From Lepidodermella squamata (Eukaryota; Gastrotricha), in assembly GCA_047495785.1 (NCBI GenBank), contig JBLDXI010000061.1, positions 62,001 to 126,000 on the forward strand: DNA of 64,000 nucleotides, read 5' to 3'. The position numbers were made by a program, and so were the translations under genes. This document shows positions 1 to 11,694 of this stretch, one piece after another (the stretch's first letter is position 1; each line of letters begins with the position of its first letter). Under the pieces are notes generated by a model that was not told the origin of the DNA, searched no databases, and was given only the letters and a program-made list of their open reading frames with translations.

Positions 1-124
1 ACATAACTCGATTGCTATATATATTTCTCTAAATATTTTCTAATATTGTTCAAGCTCATTGATCAATTCTGATCAAGTCTCCATTCTCGCTGCTCTGCTA
101 GATTCGCAGTTTTGCTCGACTAGA

Positions 125-3064
125 ATGCTGCAGAGATTTGAATCGTTTGCAGAGTTCACCAAAATCAAACGCTTGGGCAGTGGCGCTTTTGGATCAGTTT
201 GGCATTGCCAAGCTAAAGACGATTTCGCGGACTACGCTGTTAAGGTGGTAAATCTCAGCGCGACTCGACGCAAGTATCGACAAGATAAGTATCGACCGGA
301 TATGGCTGAGAGCTACGTCAAGTTAGGCCGCACTGAGGTTTTTAGTCAGCGATATTGTCAATACTGATCTTATTGATTCTGCCTAACAGCATGTCAAACT
401 GCTAAGTTTGAGGCACGCCAACATAGTGTCATGTTACGAGGCTTTTGAAGGTTAGGTAAAACTCTAATTGTAACTTCAACTCTAATATAAAGTAAATTCT
501 ACCAATTTTTTCCAGAACCTTTGGTTGAACTAGATGATTCAAACCAACATGACTGGCATCTGGACGATGAGATGTACTACCTCGTCATGGAATTTTGTCC
601 CGGCGGAGATTTAGAAGAATACATAAAACGAACTAATGAGGCAAATGCGAAAATTACAGAAGATTTGATTCGCGAGTGGGCTCGGCAACTTGTTTCTGCA
701 ATAATGTGTCTGCATAAATGTTTCGCGCTCCATCGCGATATCAAGCCGAAGAATATTTTCCTCTCAGCCGATGGAAAAACAGTCAAGCTGGGTGATTTTG
801 GATTCGCCAAAATCTACCAAGGGTTAGCCTTTTCTACTGTAGTGCACATCTAACGCTCTTCTGTTTTAGATCGAGTAGCACTACAACTCTGGGACTCGGG
901 ACCCCTATCTACGCCGCGCCTGAAATTTTCAACAATAAGCAGCACTCGCCAGCCAGTGATTGGTGGTCTCTTGGAGTCACGCTGTTTGAGCTAGCTAATT
1001 TCCGCCTACCTGTAAATAATTATATATTTAAAGGTTTTGTCATGAAGTTACTTTGTTTCGTCTTGCAGTTCAAAACAACATTCGAGATCATTTTGTAAGT
1101 TCAAGACGTTTTACCGCTTGTCAACATTTCTTTTAGAAGTTAGAATGTCTGTTTGCTCATTGATTTATGTCTCTCGTGTTCAGAGACTCAACGGAGCCAC
1201 AATTTGACGATGATCGTCGATTTTCTCCAGAGTTTCATGACTTCGTTTTATCTATGCTTCGGAAAAAGAAAGATCTACGAGCCACAGGAGATGATTTGCT
1301 CAAGAAACCCTTTTTGACGCTGAAACCGGGGGCCAGCATCGTAACTATTCCAACGCAGGATACCAACGCTGTAATCGATGCAAGAGAAGCTTTAGAGGCA
1401 AGCGCATAAGCAGTACACTTATCAATACTCTATATCATTTTTTTACAGTTGCTTTTTAGTTACTCGAGGCAACGAGCAATGTTGCCCGATATTGAAAAAT
1501 TGCTGGAGGATCAGCGCTTAAATTTGAACGTGAACAGCCGGAACGATGAAGACCTCACGCCGCTGATGATTGCAGCTCAAAGTGGATACGATGAATTTAT
1601 GACGCCATTGGTGGTTAAGCATGGAGCCGACGTTGAATTGAGGGACAATTACGGGAGAACAGCAATTTACATGGCAGCTAAAGATGGGCACCACAAAGTT
1701 GTGGAAGTTCTTGCCAAAGCATTGGGCGCAAATGTTAACGCAGCTCGTAATAGCGGAGCGACGCCTTTATTAGTCGCTGCTAAAAATGGCCACTCGGAAA
1801 TTGTGAAGCTACTCGCTGGAGAGTTCAAAGCAGATGTGAATGCAGCAATGAATAATGGTGTTACACCGCTATTAGTCGCTGCTCGAAATGGCCACATCGA
1901 AATCGTGAAGCTACTCGCTGGAGAGCTCAAAGCAGATGTGAATGCAGCGATGAATGATTGTGTTTCACCGCTATATATCGCTGCTGAAAAAGGTCACACG
2001 GAAATTGTGAAGCTACTCGCTGGAGAGCTCAAAGCAGATGTGGATGCAGCGACGAAAGAAGGTGCTTCACCGCTATATATCGCAGCACAAAATGGCCACT
2101 CGGAAATTGTGAAGCTACTCGCTGGGGAGTTCAAAGCAGATGTGAATGCAGCAATGAAAAGTGGTGCTTCGCCACTATTTATCGCAGCACAAAATGGCGA
2201 CTCGGAAATTGTGAAGCTACTCGCTGGAGATTTCAAAGCAGATGTGAATGCAGCGATGAATGATTGTGTTTCACCGCTATATATCGCTGCTGAAAAGGCC
2301 ACACGGAAATTGTGAAGCTACTCGCTGGAGAGTTCAAAGCAGATGTGAACGCAGCAAAGGAAAATGGTGCTTCGCCACTATTTATCGCAGCACAAAATGG
2401 CCACTCGGAAATTGTGAAGCTACTCGCTGGAGAGTTCAAAGCAGATGTGAACGCAGCAAAGGAAAATGGTGCTTCGCCACTATTTATCGCAGCACAAAAT
2501 GGCGACTCGGAAATTGTGAAGCTACTCGCTGGAGAGTTCAAAGCAGATGTGAACGCAGCGATGAAAAATGGTGCTTCGCCACTATTAGTCGCTGCTCATA
2601 ATGGCCACTCGGAAATTGTGAAGCTACTCGCTGGAGAGTTCAAAGCAGATGTGAACGCAGCGATGAATGATTGTGTTTCACCGCTATATATCGCTGCTGA
2701 AAAAGGTCACACGGAAATTGTGAAGCTACTCGCTGGAGAGTTCAAAGCAGATGTGAATGTAGCGATGAATGATGGTGCTTCGCCACTATTAGTCGCTGCT
2801 CAAAATGGCCACTCGGAAATTGTGAAGCTACTCGCTGGAGAGTTCAAAGCAGATGTGAACGCAGCGATGAAAAATGGTGCTTCGCCACTATTTATTGCAG
2901 CACAAAATGGCGGCTTGGAAATTGTGAAGCTACTCTCTGGAGAGTTCAAAGCAGATGTGAACGCAGCGACGAAAGAGGGTGCTTCACCACTATATATCGC
3001 TGCACAAAATGGCCACTAGGAAATTGTGAAGCTACTCGCTGGAGAGTTCAAAGCAGATACCAGT
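125..3064 (+). pseudogene. NIMA-like protein kinase fused to ankyrin repeats, decayed copy A
   Basis: Exons read as 125-337, 390-450, 516-822, 870-1011, 1069-1094, 1184-1397 and 1449-3019; introns are 47-89 bp. The kinase part is complete: glycine loop LGSGAFGSVW, YAVKVV lysine, catalytic loop HRDIKPKN, GDFGFAK and YAAPEIF. The order and the GGDLEEYI segment resemble NIMA-related kinases. About 15 ankyrin units of 34 residues follow. Two lesions break it. One base is lost near 2293-2298 (GAAAAGGCC where sister units have GAAAAAGGT), shifting frame. At 3017-3019 a TCG codon seen in sister units is TAG. After about 3055 similarity to the intact paralogue at 24337-28573 ends, so the C-terminal segment is missing. 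Similarity to the paralogue starts just before the ATG at 125, so this copy may also lack its own promoter. A sequencing error could explain the frameshift but not the lost 3' end. Confidence 0.85.
1752..3064 (+). repeat. Tandem 102-bp ankyrin-coding units (about 13)
   Basis: Units of 102 bp, each encoding 34 residues with the core SPLxxAAxNGHxEIVKLLAG followed by EFKADVNAA. Neighbouring units are nearly identical in DNA sequence. Variants recur at a distance: the DCVSPLYIAAEK type appears near 1950, 2260 and 2670. This pattern fits repeated unequal exchange. Two more diverged ankyrin units lie upstream at about 1555-1750. Confidence 0.9.
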
Positions 3065-3116
3065 TTACAAAGCAGTTTTCAAAGCAGTTTACAACAAACT
3101 TTTTCTTGGCGATAAC

Positions 3117-4021
3117 TTGGCTCAGCATCAAGTCATCGGCATGCTCGAAAGTTTTCGGGCTCATCTCACGTGTTCGAAATGTGAAACACCGCGCGGGCAA
3201 TTCGGCCTCGTTTTCGAAGCTACGAACCTGAAACTACGAAACGCGGAAACTATGGTTGTTCAATTGCGAAGGATTTCAGATTTATTCAGGTTGTTCAGCA
3301 TTTATTCTAGATTTTACTTGTCTGAAACAGAGACCAATGTTTTTTGATTCGAAGGAATACCATGTGCTTCAGATTTTAAACAAGATTTTATCTTTAATTT
3401 ATTCGCCTGTTGTGTTTCTTGATGATGTACCTATCCTTGAAAACTTGATCTTTCGATTCTTGCAACTGTCCGTTGAAACTTATGGCGAGTCGTTTGTTGT
3501 AACAAAGCTTCACAACCTTGTTCATTATCCGCAGCAAATGCATGAATACGACCTGCGCGATTCTACTCGTCTCTTGGCTTCGAGCGAGGTCTCTGTAAAA
3601 TTGAACCAAAAAGTTACCATGTTTCTCAAATTTTTAACTGTGCAAAATATCAATCGAAAAGATTCTTGAATTCGACTGATTCGCTGAAATTGATTGATGG
3701 AGGAAAAGAGAAAAATCTAACCGAATATTTGAGCTACCTTGGCGTTTCTGCTTTGAGTCTACCTGAAAGAGCTGTCGTGCGTAATTCGATTCGCCATAAA
3801 GGAGCTTTTTTTGTAATCGGCTCGGCTATTACTACTTCGAAGCCGAGTGTCGGCTGGTTTAATAGTCCCAATCGACCTACTTTTCACCAAATTGAGTGCA
3901 TTTGCTCTATTGATGATGACGTTTTTTTCGTTGTTGTTGAACTGACCATCGAGCGCTTCTTCCGCCGCTACTTCTCTTATCATGTAACCGGTGACATGAA
4001 AAAAATTTCTATAGTTTCATG
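3117..4021 (+). pseudogene. Transposon-derived coding relic, family uncertain
   Basis: Three overlapping frames (3117-3347, 3256-3669, 3666-4021) read like one broken protein. The first holds FRAHLTCSKCETPRGQ, a Cys-pair segment. The second holds YGESFVVTKLHNLVHYPQQM, resembling the FV..YG...VH.L.H segment I associate with transposase-like proteins widespread in invertebrate genomes. The third ends with an FHQIECICSIDDDVFFVV segment common after it. Family assignment is from memory of motif shape only. No intact frame exceeds 140 codons, so this is a dead fragment. It lies directly downstream of kinase copy A, whose 3' end it may have replaced. Confidence 0.4.
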
Positions 4022-4547
4022 AAAGGAATTACATGTAAAAAGATCATTTCCAATTATTCCTCACTCCAACGTTCACATGCACCTCATTGTTGACTTTTTG
4101 CCTCACAATCCTCAAGCAATGTAAATATAACTGAAAAATCGCGACATTTGAGCTTTGCTAGGCTGCTCTGAAGCCTGATTTTGTTTTATATTCTCGTCGC
4201 AATTGCGATAAATGGACAATAAAATGTTATTACTGGCATTTTGGGCGCGTTTTAATTATTGTAGGCGTGGTTCGGGCGAGGTTGGAATGGTCGCTACAAA
4301 ATGAGCAGGTTAGCAACCGACTTTCTACATACTTGCTACAAGGCAACTTGCTTTTTACTGACCTCTAATTTCTTTAGCACGAATAAACTCATTAAATAGC
4401 AAGTATCGCCAAGAGCATTGAAACTTGCTACCTGGCATGCTACAAAATGAGTTGTTTTTTACAGTGTAAATTTTCTGAGGTTTTTACACGTATTTGTGTT
4501 TCTGCTAGCGCTACTGCAGCGGTACACTTACTTAACTACTTCTTACG
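4022..4547. other. Noncoding stretch before the LINE
   Basis: No coding potential seen. The string GCTACAAAATGAG occurs near 4290 and again near 4440, so a small repeat may be present. The 5' end of the LINE is probably in 4460-4547 but I cannot place it. Confidence 0.4.
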
Positions 4548-6136
4548 ATGGCCGGCAATAAAGGCGGGAAGAAGAAGAAGAAGGCAGCTCCTACACTTTC
4601 CCTGTTTAAGGCTCTGAGGGGCCTGGACGCTGCTGACATCGCCAATGTGCTGAAGATGATCGCGGCGCTCAAGGCCGAAAAGGGTTGCCCGGAGACTCTC
4701 TCGGTTAGTGGCGAGGTCCACATGGACTCGGCTGACGAGAGTGGCGACGAGCCACCTACGCTCACCTATGCTGGCGCGGCCACGTCCACGGCCTCGTCTC
4801 AGCGCCCGTCGTCGCACCCGGCGACCCCTGACCCTCGTGTTAAGCCGCCACCCCAAGGCGCTCCTCCTGCGGGTGCTGCCCCTGCTCCGTCCACTGCTGC
4901 CAACGCCGGTTCTTTTCGCACTGTCATAATCGATGGAATACACGGCATTCAACGGAACGAACTTGAGCCCAAACTCTACGAGGCTGGCTTCGGCCCGAAA
5001 CCGTTGTTGTCATGGCTAGTGGTGGCTTGCGTATCAATAGTAAAACCCCCGCTGATGCTCAGCGCCTTCTCGACCGCGATGGGTTCGCTCCTGAGGCCTT
5101 TCGTGGCTCCGCATTTCGCGTCCACCGCCCCGGCCAGCCAGACCCTAAGGCTGCCAAGTCCAAGCAAGCTGACAAGGACAGTCGTTCGGTGATCACTGCC
5201 CGGCTGCCTGGGTTCTATACCACCGACCAGCTTCTGAAGCACCTGACGAACGTCGTCGAAATTCGTGACATGCCAGTTCACACCCCCGGCGATGACCCGC
5301 TCCGCGTCGTTGTCCTCAAGACACAAGCGTTACGCGACGAGGCTCTCACCCTCGGCCTCGAGTTCCTGAATCGCCGTATCAAGTGCCGCCCTCTCAAGGA
5401 CGGCCTCCTTCCGCCCAAGTGTATGCGCTGCGCCCGGTTTGGGCACGTTGAAGTTGACTGTGCTGCGGCAGAGAAAGACCTCCTGTGTGGGCGCTGCGCC
5501 TCGCCGAATCACAAAACCGCCCAGTGCGAAGCGCCGCGCGAGTCCCTCGCCTGCATCAACTGTCCGGACGGCGGCTCGCCTCGCCACTCCAGTTAATGGC
5601 GCGGCTGTCCTCAGTTCAAGGCCGCTAAAGTGCAGGAGGCCGAGTCCCGTGCTGCCCGCGCCGAGGCGAGACGTGCTCGGGTCGCTCGCCTGAAGAAGAT
5701 CACGCCACCGACCGCGCCGCCTCAGCCCCCTCAGGGCCGCGTCTTCCGAGTTGCCACTCGCGATCTTCTCGGCTCCGCGCCGCCGCCCCCACCGCAACTC
5801 CCGCCTGTTAACCCTGCTATCCGTAACCAGTTCCAGACGCTCGACGGCGCTCGTCTGTTCGAAATGATGGACGCCCGCCTGAAGAAGTTCGAGGAGAAGG
5901 AGGTTGCCTACGGCCAGCGTCTTCTACGGCTTGAGAACGCCTTCGTTGAGATCACGGGCCTTGTCAAGGCGGTCGTGCATGCGCCTCCCGTTCCCGCGGC
6001 TGGTGGCCCGCCGCCCCCTGCCTCAGCTCCTCCGCCGTCTCCCGTCTCGGCTCCGCGCAGGTCGTCTCGTGGCTTGCTGTTTCACGTGTCCCCGGCTGCC
6101 GCGTTGTCCCCGACCGAGCCTGGATCAACATGGTAG
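4548..6136 (+). pseudogene. LINE ORF1 (Gag-like, CCHC zinc knuckles), broken
   Basis: Starts at ATG 4548 with a Lys-rich N-terminus, then a Pro/Ala-rich linker and an RNA-binding-like region. A frameshift near 5010 moves reading to the frame used from 5012. Two complete zinc knuckles are visible: CMRCARFGHVEVDC and CGRCASPNHKTAQC (C-x2-C-x4-H-x4-C). A third begins with CINC and is cut by an in-frame TAA at 5594-5596; the same frame continues with GCPQFKA, so the stop is a mutation within the knuckle region. After it come a Glu/Arg coiled-coil segment (5630-5700), a proline-rich stretch and a second short coiled coil. Knuckle spacing and number are like Gag proteins of R1/Jockey-type LINEs. 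Confidence 0.8.
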
Positions 6137-8842
6137 ACTGTGACTTTCTGACGCAATGGAAATGCCGTGGTGGTAATGACAAAACGTTTGAATTTTATTG
6201 TGTTATTGATGATTTTAATCCGGTTGCTATTTTGATTAACGAGTAACGAGTCTTTCTTCTATTCTCTTACCTCTGTCTCCCTCGACGGGTACGCGATCTT
6301 TCGTTGTGATAGGGCACAGGACTCTGCAGAAGCCTTGCTTGGTGACGCGCATGGCGGGTCGGCGATCCTGGTTCGCGAAGGGGCGGTTGTCGTCTCCGAG
6401 CGGCAGCTGGCCTTGACTGGGACGAAGAGAAGCGAGTGGATACGCGCTGCCTGGTCGCCGTTGTGAAGCTGTCCGTGTGTTTACCGGCTACTGTCCGCCG
6501 TCGTCCAGTCTCGACCTGCGCTGGTTTGAGGAGGAGTTCGCTGAAGCTGCTCGTTTGGCTGTCCCATGTTTCTTTGGCGGCGACCTGAACGCGAAATCAC
6601 CACTTTGGGGGAAGGGCGACCTCTGGAACGCCAACGGCTTCTCCCTCCACCACGCCGCGACTCGGCTCGGTCTTACCGTCCTTCCGTCTCCGAAGCCGAC
6701 TCATCTGCTTCCCTCCTCCTGTTCGCTATCCACGCTCGATGTGAGGGTGCTTAACGACGCTGCCATGCGCCTTCTGCGCGGCGGCGCTCACGTTGGCGAT
6801 CGATATACCAGTGACCATTTCGTGACCTCAGTAGCTGTCGCCTTCCCAGTTGGCCGGCGGCTGCCTGCAGTCGACCCTCCCGCTCCGGATCCGTTTCCGC
6901 GGTACGACGTCTCGCGCGCCGATCGTCTCGGTTTTTCCCGCACCTTGACTGCTAAGCTCCTTGCCATTCATTTCTTGCCAGCTCCCGGGGACCCCTTCCC
7001 ACGACTTGCCGCCTATCGCCGAGATGTAACCAGCGCTTTCGCCGAGTCCCGCGACCTTCACGTGCCCGTCTGTGCGCCGGGGCAGCTGCGACGCATCGCC
7101 ATGAGCCTGGAGATGCACAGGCTTCTTCAGGAGAAGCGGGTTCTGGAACGTGCTCTGGGCAACCACGTCGACCGCGAGCGATGCGCCCGGCTCAAAGATC
7201 TCGACGCCCGGTTCCGCGATGCGCAGCCATCGCCTGAGCTCGCCGATGCTCTCCTGAGTCAGTTCGTCAAGCCGATGTCGCCGTATGAAGACCCGGCTGC
7301 CGATGCTGCGACCAGACAACGTTTGGCCGATATAGAGCGATTCGTTTCCACCGATCCTGATCTTCAGCGTACCGATACCCTGCAGCTACCCGGCCCGGGT
7401 GAGTTCTTCGTCAGCCAGCGCATGGTGGCTGACGCCATCGGGCGCCCCAGCCGTTTAAGGCGCCTGGGCTGGCCGGCATCAGTCCTATATTCTACAAATG
7501 GGGCGGGCCGCCGCTTCAGCGCCACCTTCGCCATCTGTTTAACCTCAGCCTCGGCTCCCGATGCGTTCTGCCGGAATGGAAGGAGGCTGCCGTCATCCCT
7601 GTGCCTAAAGCCGGTAAACCGCATGGCGCCGTCTCATCTCAGCGGCCGATCTCGCTGCTCCCAGTTGACGGCAAGGTACTCGAATCTATCATCGCGCGCT
7701 GGTTGGGTGGGTTCCTGGAGGATCTCAGCCTGCTGCCTGACAACCAGTACGCGTTCCGTGCTCACCGATCCGCTCCGGACGTACCGCTGCGAATCGCGCA
7801 CCGCGTCCACCTCGGCCGGTCGCGTAACCGTAAGGTCATTGTCGTCGGCCTTGACGTACAGGCGGCGTACGATTCCATGTGGAGTGCCGGCCTTGCCTTC
7901 AAACTCGCCGAACTGCCTCTACCTCGAAACCTGGCCGCCTGTCTTACCGATTTCCCGCGCGACCGGAAGCTTCAAGCGCGCGTCGCCGGCTTCCTCAGCA
8001 AGCAGCGGACTGTGAACTGCGGGGTCTCGAAAGGGTCGCTTCTGTCGCCCCTGCTGTACATCGTGTACACTGCTGACCTTCTAACTGCGCCGACTGCCCC
8101 CGGCTGTTCCCTAGACGCCTATGCTGACGATCTCACAGTCTTCGGCGAGGGTGCGAATTTCCAGGAGGCCGAACACTGCACCCAGGCAGAGATCGATCGC
8201 ATCTCGCAGTGGGCCCGCGAGTGGCGCCAGAAGTTTAATGCGTCGAAAAGCGAAGCAATGCCGTTTGCCTGGCGCTCGTACCAGACCCGTCTGCACCTCG
8301 ACGGCTCGATGATCCCTCAAGTTGCCGTGATTCGTGTCCTCGGCGTGCACCTTGACGCCAAGCTGACTTGGAAGTCGCACGTCGACCAGGTCATCAACCG
8401 CTGCACCCGGAACCTGCCCCACTTTCGCCGTATTGCCTGCACCCCTGGCCTCTCTCGCCGGTGGCGTCGCACCGCCTACCTCAGCCTTGTCCGCTCCGCC
8501 GCCACTTACGGCAACATCGTGTTTTGTACCGCGCCAAAGAGGCAGCTGAAGCGGCTAGATGTGTTGCAGAACGACTGTCTGCGCAGCCTGCTAAAGCTAA
8601 ACATCCGCCGCGATGACCGGGTCCGTGTCTCGGATCTGGAACGCCGCTGTGGCGTGAAGAGCCTGCCTGCCTTTTTGGAACGGACCCAGCGCCGTTATGC
8701 TGCGAATGCAGTCCGGTTCGTCCTCCCTCTTAGAGAAGAAGTTGAGCGACTCCGCCTCTCCGCGAACCCGGTGCCCCGTTCCCCGCTGGCCTTGATCGCC
8801 AGCAAGCTTCCTCGGGGTCCTTTGCCCACTTTCGATGTCTGA
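6130..8842 (+). pseudogene. LINE ORF2 (endonuclease-reverse transcriptase), broken
   Basis: Begins at ATG 6130 with LTQWKCRGGN, the usual start of the endonuclease. A TAA follows near 6244 and reading continues in another frame (GYAIFRCDRA, GGSAILVREG). From 6477 the endonuclease core is clear: FFGGDLNAKSPLWG, then PTHLLP and a TSDHFV end motif. The frame shifts again at about 7440-7480, after which reverse transcriptase reads PFKAPGLAGISPIFYKW and, from 7601, RPISLLPVDGKVLE, KVIVVGLDVQAAYD, KGSLLSPLLY and the catalytic AYADD. The C-terminus to the stop at 8842 seems complete. At least three frame breaks make it nonfunctional. Confidence 0.85.
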
Positions 8843-9064
8843 TTTTGCCGCCTCTCCCTCTCCCTCTATCCTTTGCTTTCTCTTCTCTCTTCCCTTCTTC
8901 TTCCTCCCATTCTCCCTCGCTGTGTTTACGTGCCTGTCTGCTTTCGATAAATCATCCATCACCCCGCCCACTTGTGTCCACAGCGCACTGCCGCCGGCAA
9001 GCGCATATAATCTCGCGACCCCGCGTCATTGATATCTTTCAATTATTTCGTCTCCCCTGTTTAT

Positions 9065-10530
9065 ATGATGTCAACGAATAAAACATATTTGAATTTAGAA
9101 TTTAGAGTGCAACGGCTAGCTTGCGAGGAAAATTCTTGGCATCGGCGTCAACTGGAGGGAGAGGCTTTTGTAGAAAAAATTACGAAAAATATCAGTGATT
9201 TGCAGAAAATTGCCAATACATCGGCTTTACCAGCTTCGGCTGATATATTTGCCGATGGTGACAGCCCAGTTGCCTGCCCATCATGCCTCAGCGAAGTTCC
9301 AGCTTCGGCAGCGCCTTCATCAAATAGCGAAAGTGAGAGCGATTCTGGCGAGACTAAACCCGTAACTCGAAAAAAACGGCGTAAATACACGCACAAGGAC
9401 GTTGAGCTGAAGTTAGCCGAGATGGCGGCTGGCAAATCGGCGAGAAACGTCGAGCGAGAATGTGGCATTCCTCATGCGACGCTCAGCGAGTAAAAGCCAT
9501 TAGAAGTCTATTTTTAGTCCATTAATTATGTGTTCAGTTATGCGGAAAAAGGTCTCCCAAAAGCAACAGGTCGAGGCCTGGTGATTCCACGGGAAGTTGA
9601 AGAGTTATTGGCGAAATCTTTACAATTTTGCGGCCAAGCTGGGTGGCCGATGAACATGATATCCGTCTGTGATGCCGTTCAATCGTTTTGCAATTCTATG
9701 AAACTCCAAACGCCTTTCAAAAGTAACCGCTCCGGTCCTCGTTGGTTGAAGGGTTTTAGGAAGAGATGGAAAGATCTCTTGAGCGTTCGTGTTCCAAATT
9801 ACCTGGCCACCAACAGGGCAAAGCCTTTGACTCCAGCAATCATTGATGAATTCTTTGGTATGCTACAACCGCTTGTTGAACGGCTGACGGAGCTAAATTT
9901 GCAATGACCGAGTCGGGTATGATGGCGGAGGAAGCGTTTGAATATATTGGCTAATACACGTTTTCCTGGAGTTTGTTCGCGACAAACCGAAACCAATAAT
10001 TCTCTACTTCGACGGCTACGGGTCCCATATATCATACAATGTTGTCGAAAACCTGCATGGACAATGGGGTAATCCCAGTGTGCTTGCCTCCCCACACGTC
10101 CCATGGCCTTCAACCCTTAGATGGCTGTTCGTTTAAAATGGCGAAGGACATTTGGCGCAAAATTCTTCATCAATTCTACGTTGAAAGCGGCCTAGAGATC
10201 GCGGTTGAGAAGGCGTGTCTCCCGCCCTTGGTTAGGCAGCTGCATAAAGATGCTTTTGTCGATAAGCCGATATACATGAAGCAGGGCTTCAAAATCACTG
10301 GGCTTTGGCCGGTAGACCGAACCGCCATCCCGGAGGAGCGATTTCTTTTGGGATCCAGGACATCTGATTTAACAACGGCGTCCAGTGAGGTCGCTGTCGC
10401 ATCAACCTCATCGACAATTGCTGAACTGCCTGTTCTCATTCCTGATGTTTCACCTGCGACTAAAAGCAGTGGTCTAGTTTGCAAGTTTTTTCGTTTTCAT
10501 TGGGTAAACATTCGTAATAGTTATTCGTAG
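9065..10530 (+). pseudogene. pogo/Tigger-type DDE transposase gene with internal deletion
   Basis: Exon 1 runs from ATG 9065 to 9489 and ends in a helix-turn-helix like Pipsqueak/pogo DNA-binding domains (KYTHKDVELKLAEMAAGKSA). A 48-bp intron (9490-9537) joins in frame to a CENP-B-like second DNA-binding domain (SGPRWLKGFRKRW, RVPNYLATNRAKPLTP). After about 9904 the segment carrying the first catalytic Asp is missing. Reading resumes with GMMAEEAFEYIG, then PKPIILYFDGYGSHIS (second Asp), and after a further frameshift VIPVCLPPHTSHGLQPLD. These are the DDE_1 superfamily signatures. It cannot encode an active enzyme. A pogo-like non-autonomous element lies at 25393-26661, but I see no matching terminal repeats here. 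Confidence 0.75.
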
Positions 10531-10563
10531 TATACTTAACTAGCCCAAGAGCAGTTAAATGCA

Positions 10564-11694
10564 ATGCGCGAGGCCATTATCAGCGTTACAAGGCCGGCTC
10601 AAAGCGAGATGACTAAGCAGGCTCTAGCGAATCGCTTGGCGAGATCCAGTGGTATTCAAACCCCGTACGGCCAGTGTCTTGGAAATCCAGATGTTATGTT
10701 ACTTTTGCAACAACGCGATGAAGAGAAGAAGTCAGAAAAAGAAAAGAAAACGAAACAAGCCGACGCGGACAAAGCTCGCAAGCTATCGGATAACGTTGCT
10801 AAGAAGCAGGTAAAGGCTACAACGGCTCTTGACGGCAAGAAGGTTCAGCGAGAAGAGCGATCTCGAAAGATCCACGAAGCGAAAATTGCGAGGGAGGCGC
10901 AGAAAGTGGAGACGCTTAAAAGTAACAAACAAGCTCGCGAAGCCGAAAAGGTGAGGAGGACTTGTGAGAAAGCCGCTGCTAAACATCCCCAGAAACCTTC
11001 GGATACCCCGAATGGACCTTCACCACTCATTTACCAGCAACTCACGCTAGTCGCAGGTCATCAGGAAACGCTTGCCAATCTTTGCCCTTCAAGTGCACCT
11101 ACTGGCTCACGTGAAGCCACAAGTACGGCTGCTGACCTTTCATACGAGCAGCAGTTGCGGGTCGCTTGCGAACTGTCAAGGCTCGACGAAACGGAAGACA
11201 TTCGTCAGGCTAACCTTGCCGTCATCTCCACTCGGCTTGTGCCATTCGACCTTCATCTTGTTGACGTCCCGGCGGATGGGTTAGAATGCGGTGTATTTTA
11301 TTCAACATAATTATATCCAACTAGCGAGTAAAATTTACCGGTTGTGCCAAATGCATGCTATATCCGACCAGCTTTGCAGCACCAATGACACTGACTTGAC
11401 GGTAAAATCGGCGGTCGTTAACTATATCCTCAACAACCCGAACCGCGAATGGGGCCAGGCCGATCTTGCGGACTGAGCCTGGGGCTTGGCTGGTGGGGTG
11501 TTCGGCGACAATGACTCAAAGCTGCTGCCGTGCTTGGACTACAAGTGGACGTTGTTGTGCATGCTGTTAATTATGTTCTGCAATTCCGGGCGGACGAAAC
11601 GCAGTCTGAAGCGATCCGGCGCCAGGCACTTAGGGCCCTAACTTCGGACAGCGCCATGATGGCTAAACAATTAACAGGAAATCAAGGTAAATAG
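10564..11694 (+). pseudogene. C-terminal tail of the transposase gene; Lys-rich coiled coil, possible OTU-like remnant
   Basis: The first frame (10564-11310) starts with sequence expected at the end of a pogo-type transposase and continues into a long Lys/Glu-rich helix. It ends with VDVPADGLECGVFYST. The frames at 11291-11476 and about 11540-11694 continue with VKSAVVNYILNNP and VVVHAVNYVLQFRADE. The DVPADG..C.F...VVNYI pattern is reminiscent of OTU cysteine proteases, which some transposons carry, but an extra residue sits between Asp-Gly and Cys and the frame is broken. A possible intron (about 10485-10540) would link it to the preceding relic. The OTU reading is weak. Confidence 0.4.

Larger units (their letters stand above)
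4548..9080 (+). mobile_element. Degenerate two-ORF non-LTR retrotransposon (LINE)
   Basis: A GC-rich block stands out from AT-rich flanks. It has the layout of Jockey/R1/I-group LINEs: a Gag-like ORF1 with CCHC knuckles, then ORF2 with an apurinic-type endonuclease and a reverse transcriptase. The ATG of ORF2 (6130) overlaps the stop of ORF1 (6134-6136) in ACATGGTAG. The 3' end is near 9080, where AATAAAACA precedes AT-rich sequence; there is no clear poly-A tract. Several frameshifts and stops make it inactive. A related reverse-transcriptase fragment lies on the other strand at 18062-18315. Confidence 0.85.

Noticed and set aside
1667-2541. Minus-strand frames of about 100 codons over the ankyrin array
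   Set aside because: They are antisense shadows of the repetitive ankyrin coding sequence and repeat with its 102-bp period.
1752-3064. CRISPR-like array
   Set aside because: Units abut with no spacers and translate as ankyrin repeats in a eukaryotic gene.
6477-8015. Single 512-codon protein in one frame
   Set aside because: After about 7450 this frame loses reverse-transcriptase motifs, which continue in another frame; the tail is out-of-frame sequence.
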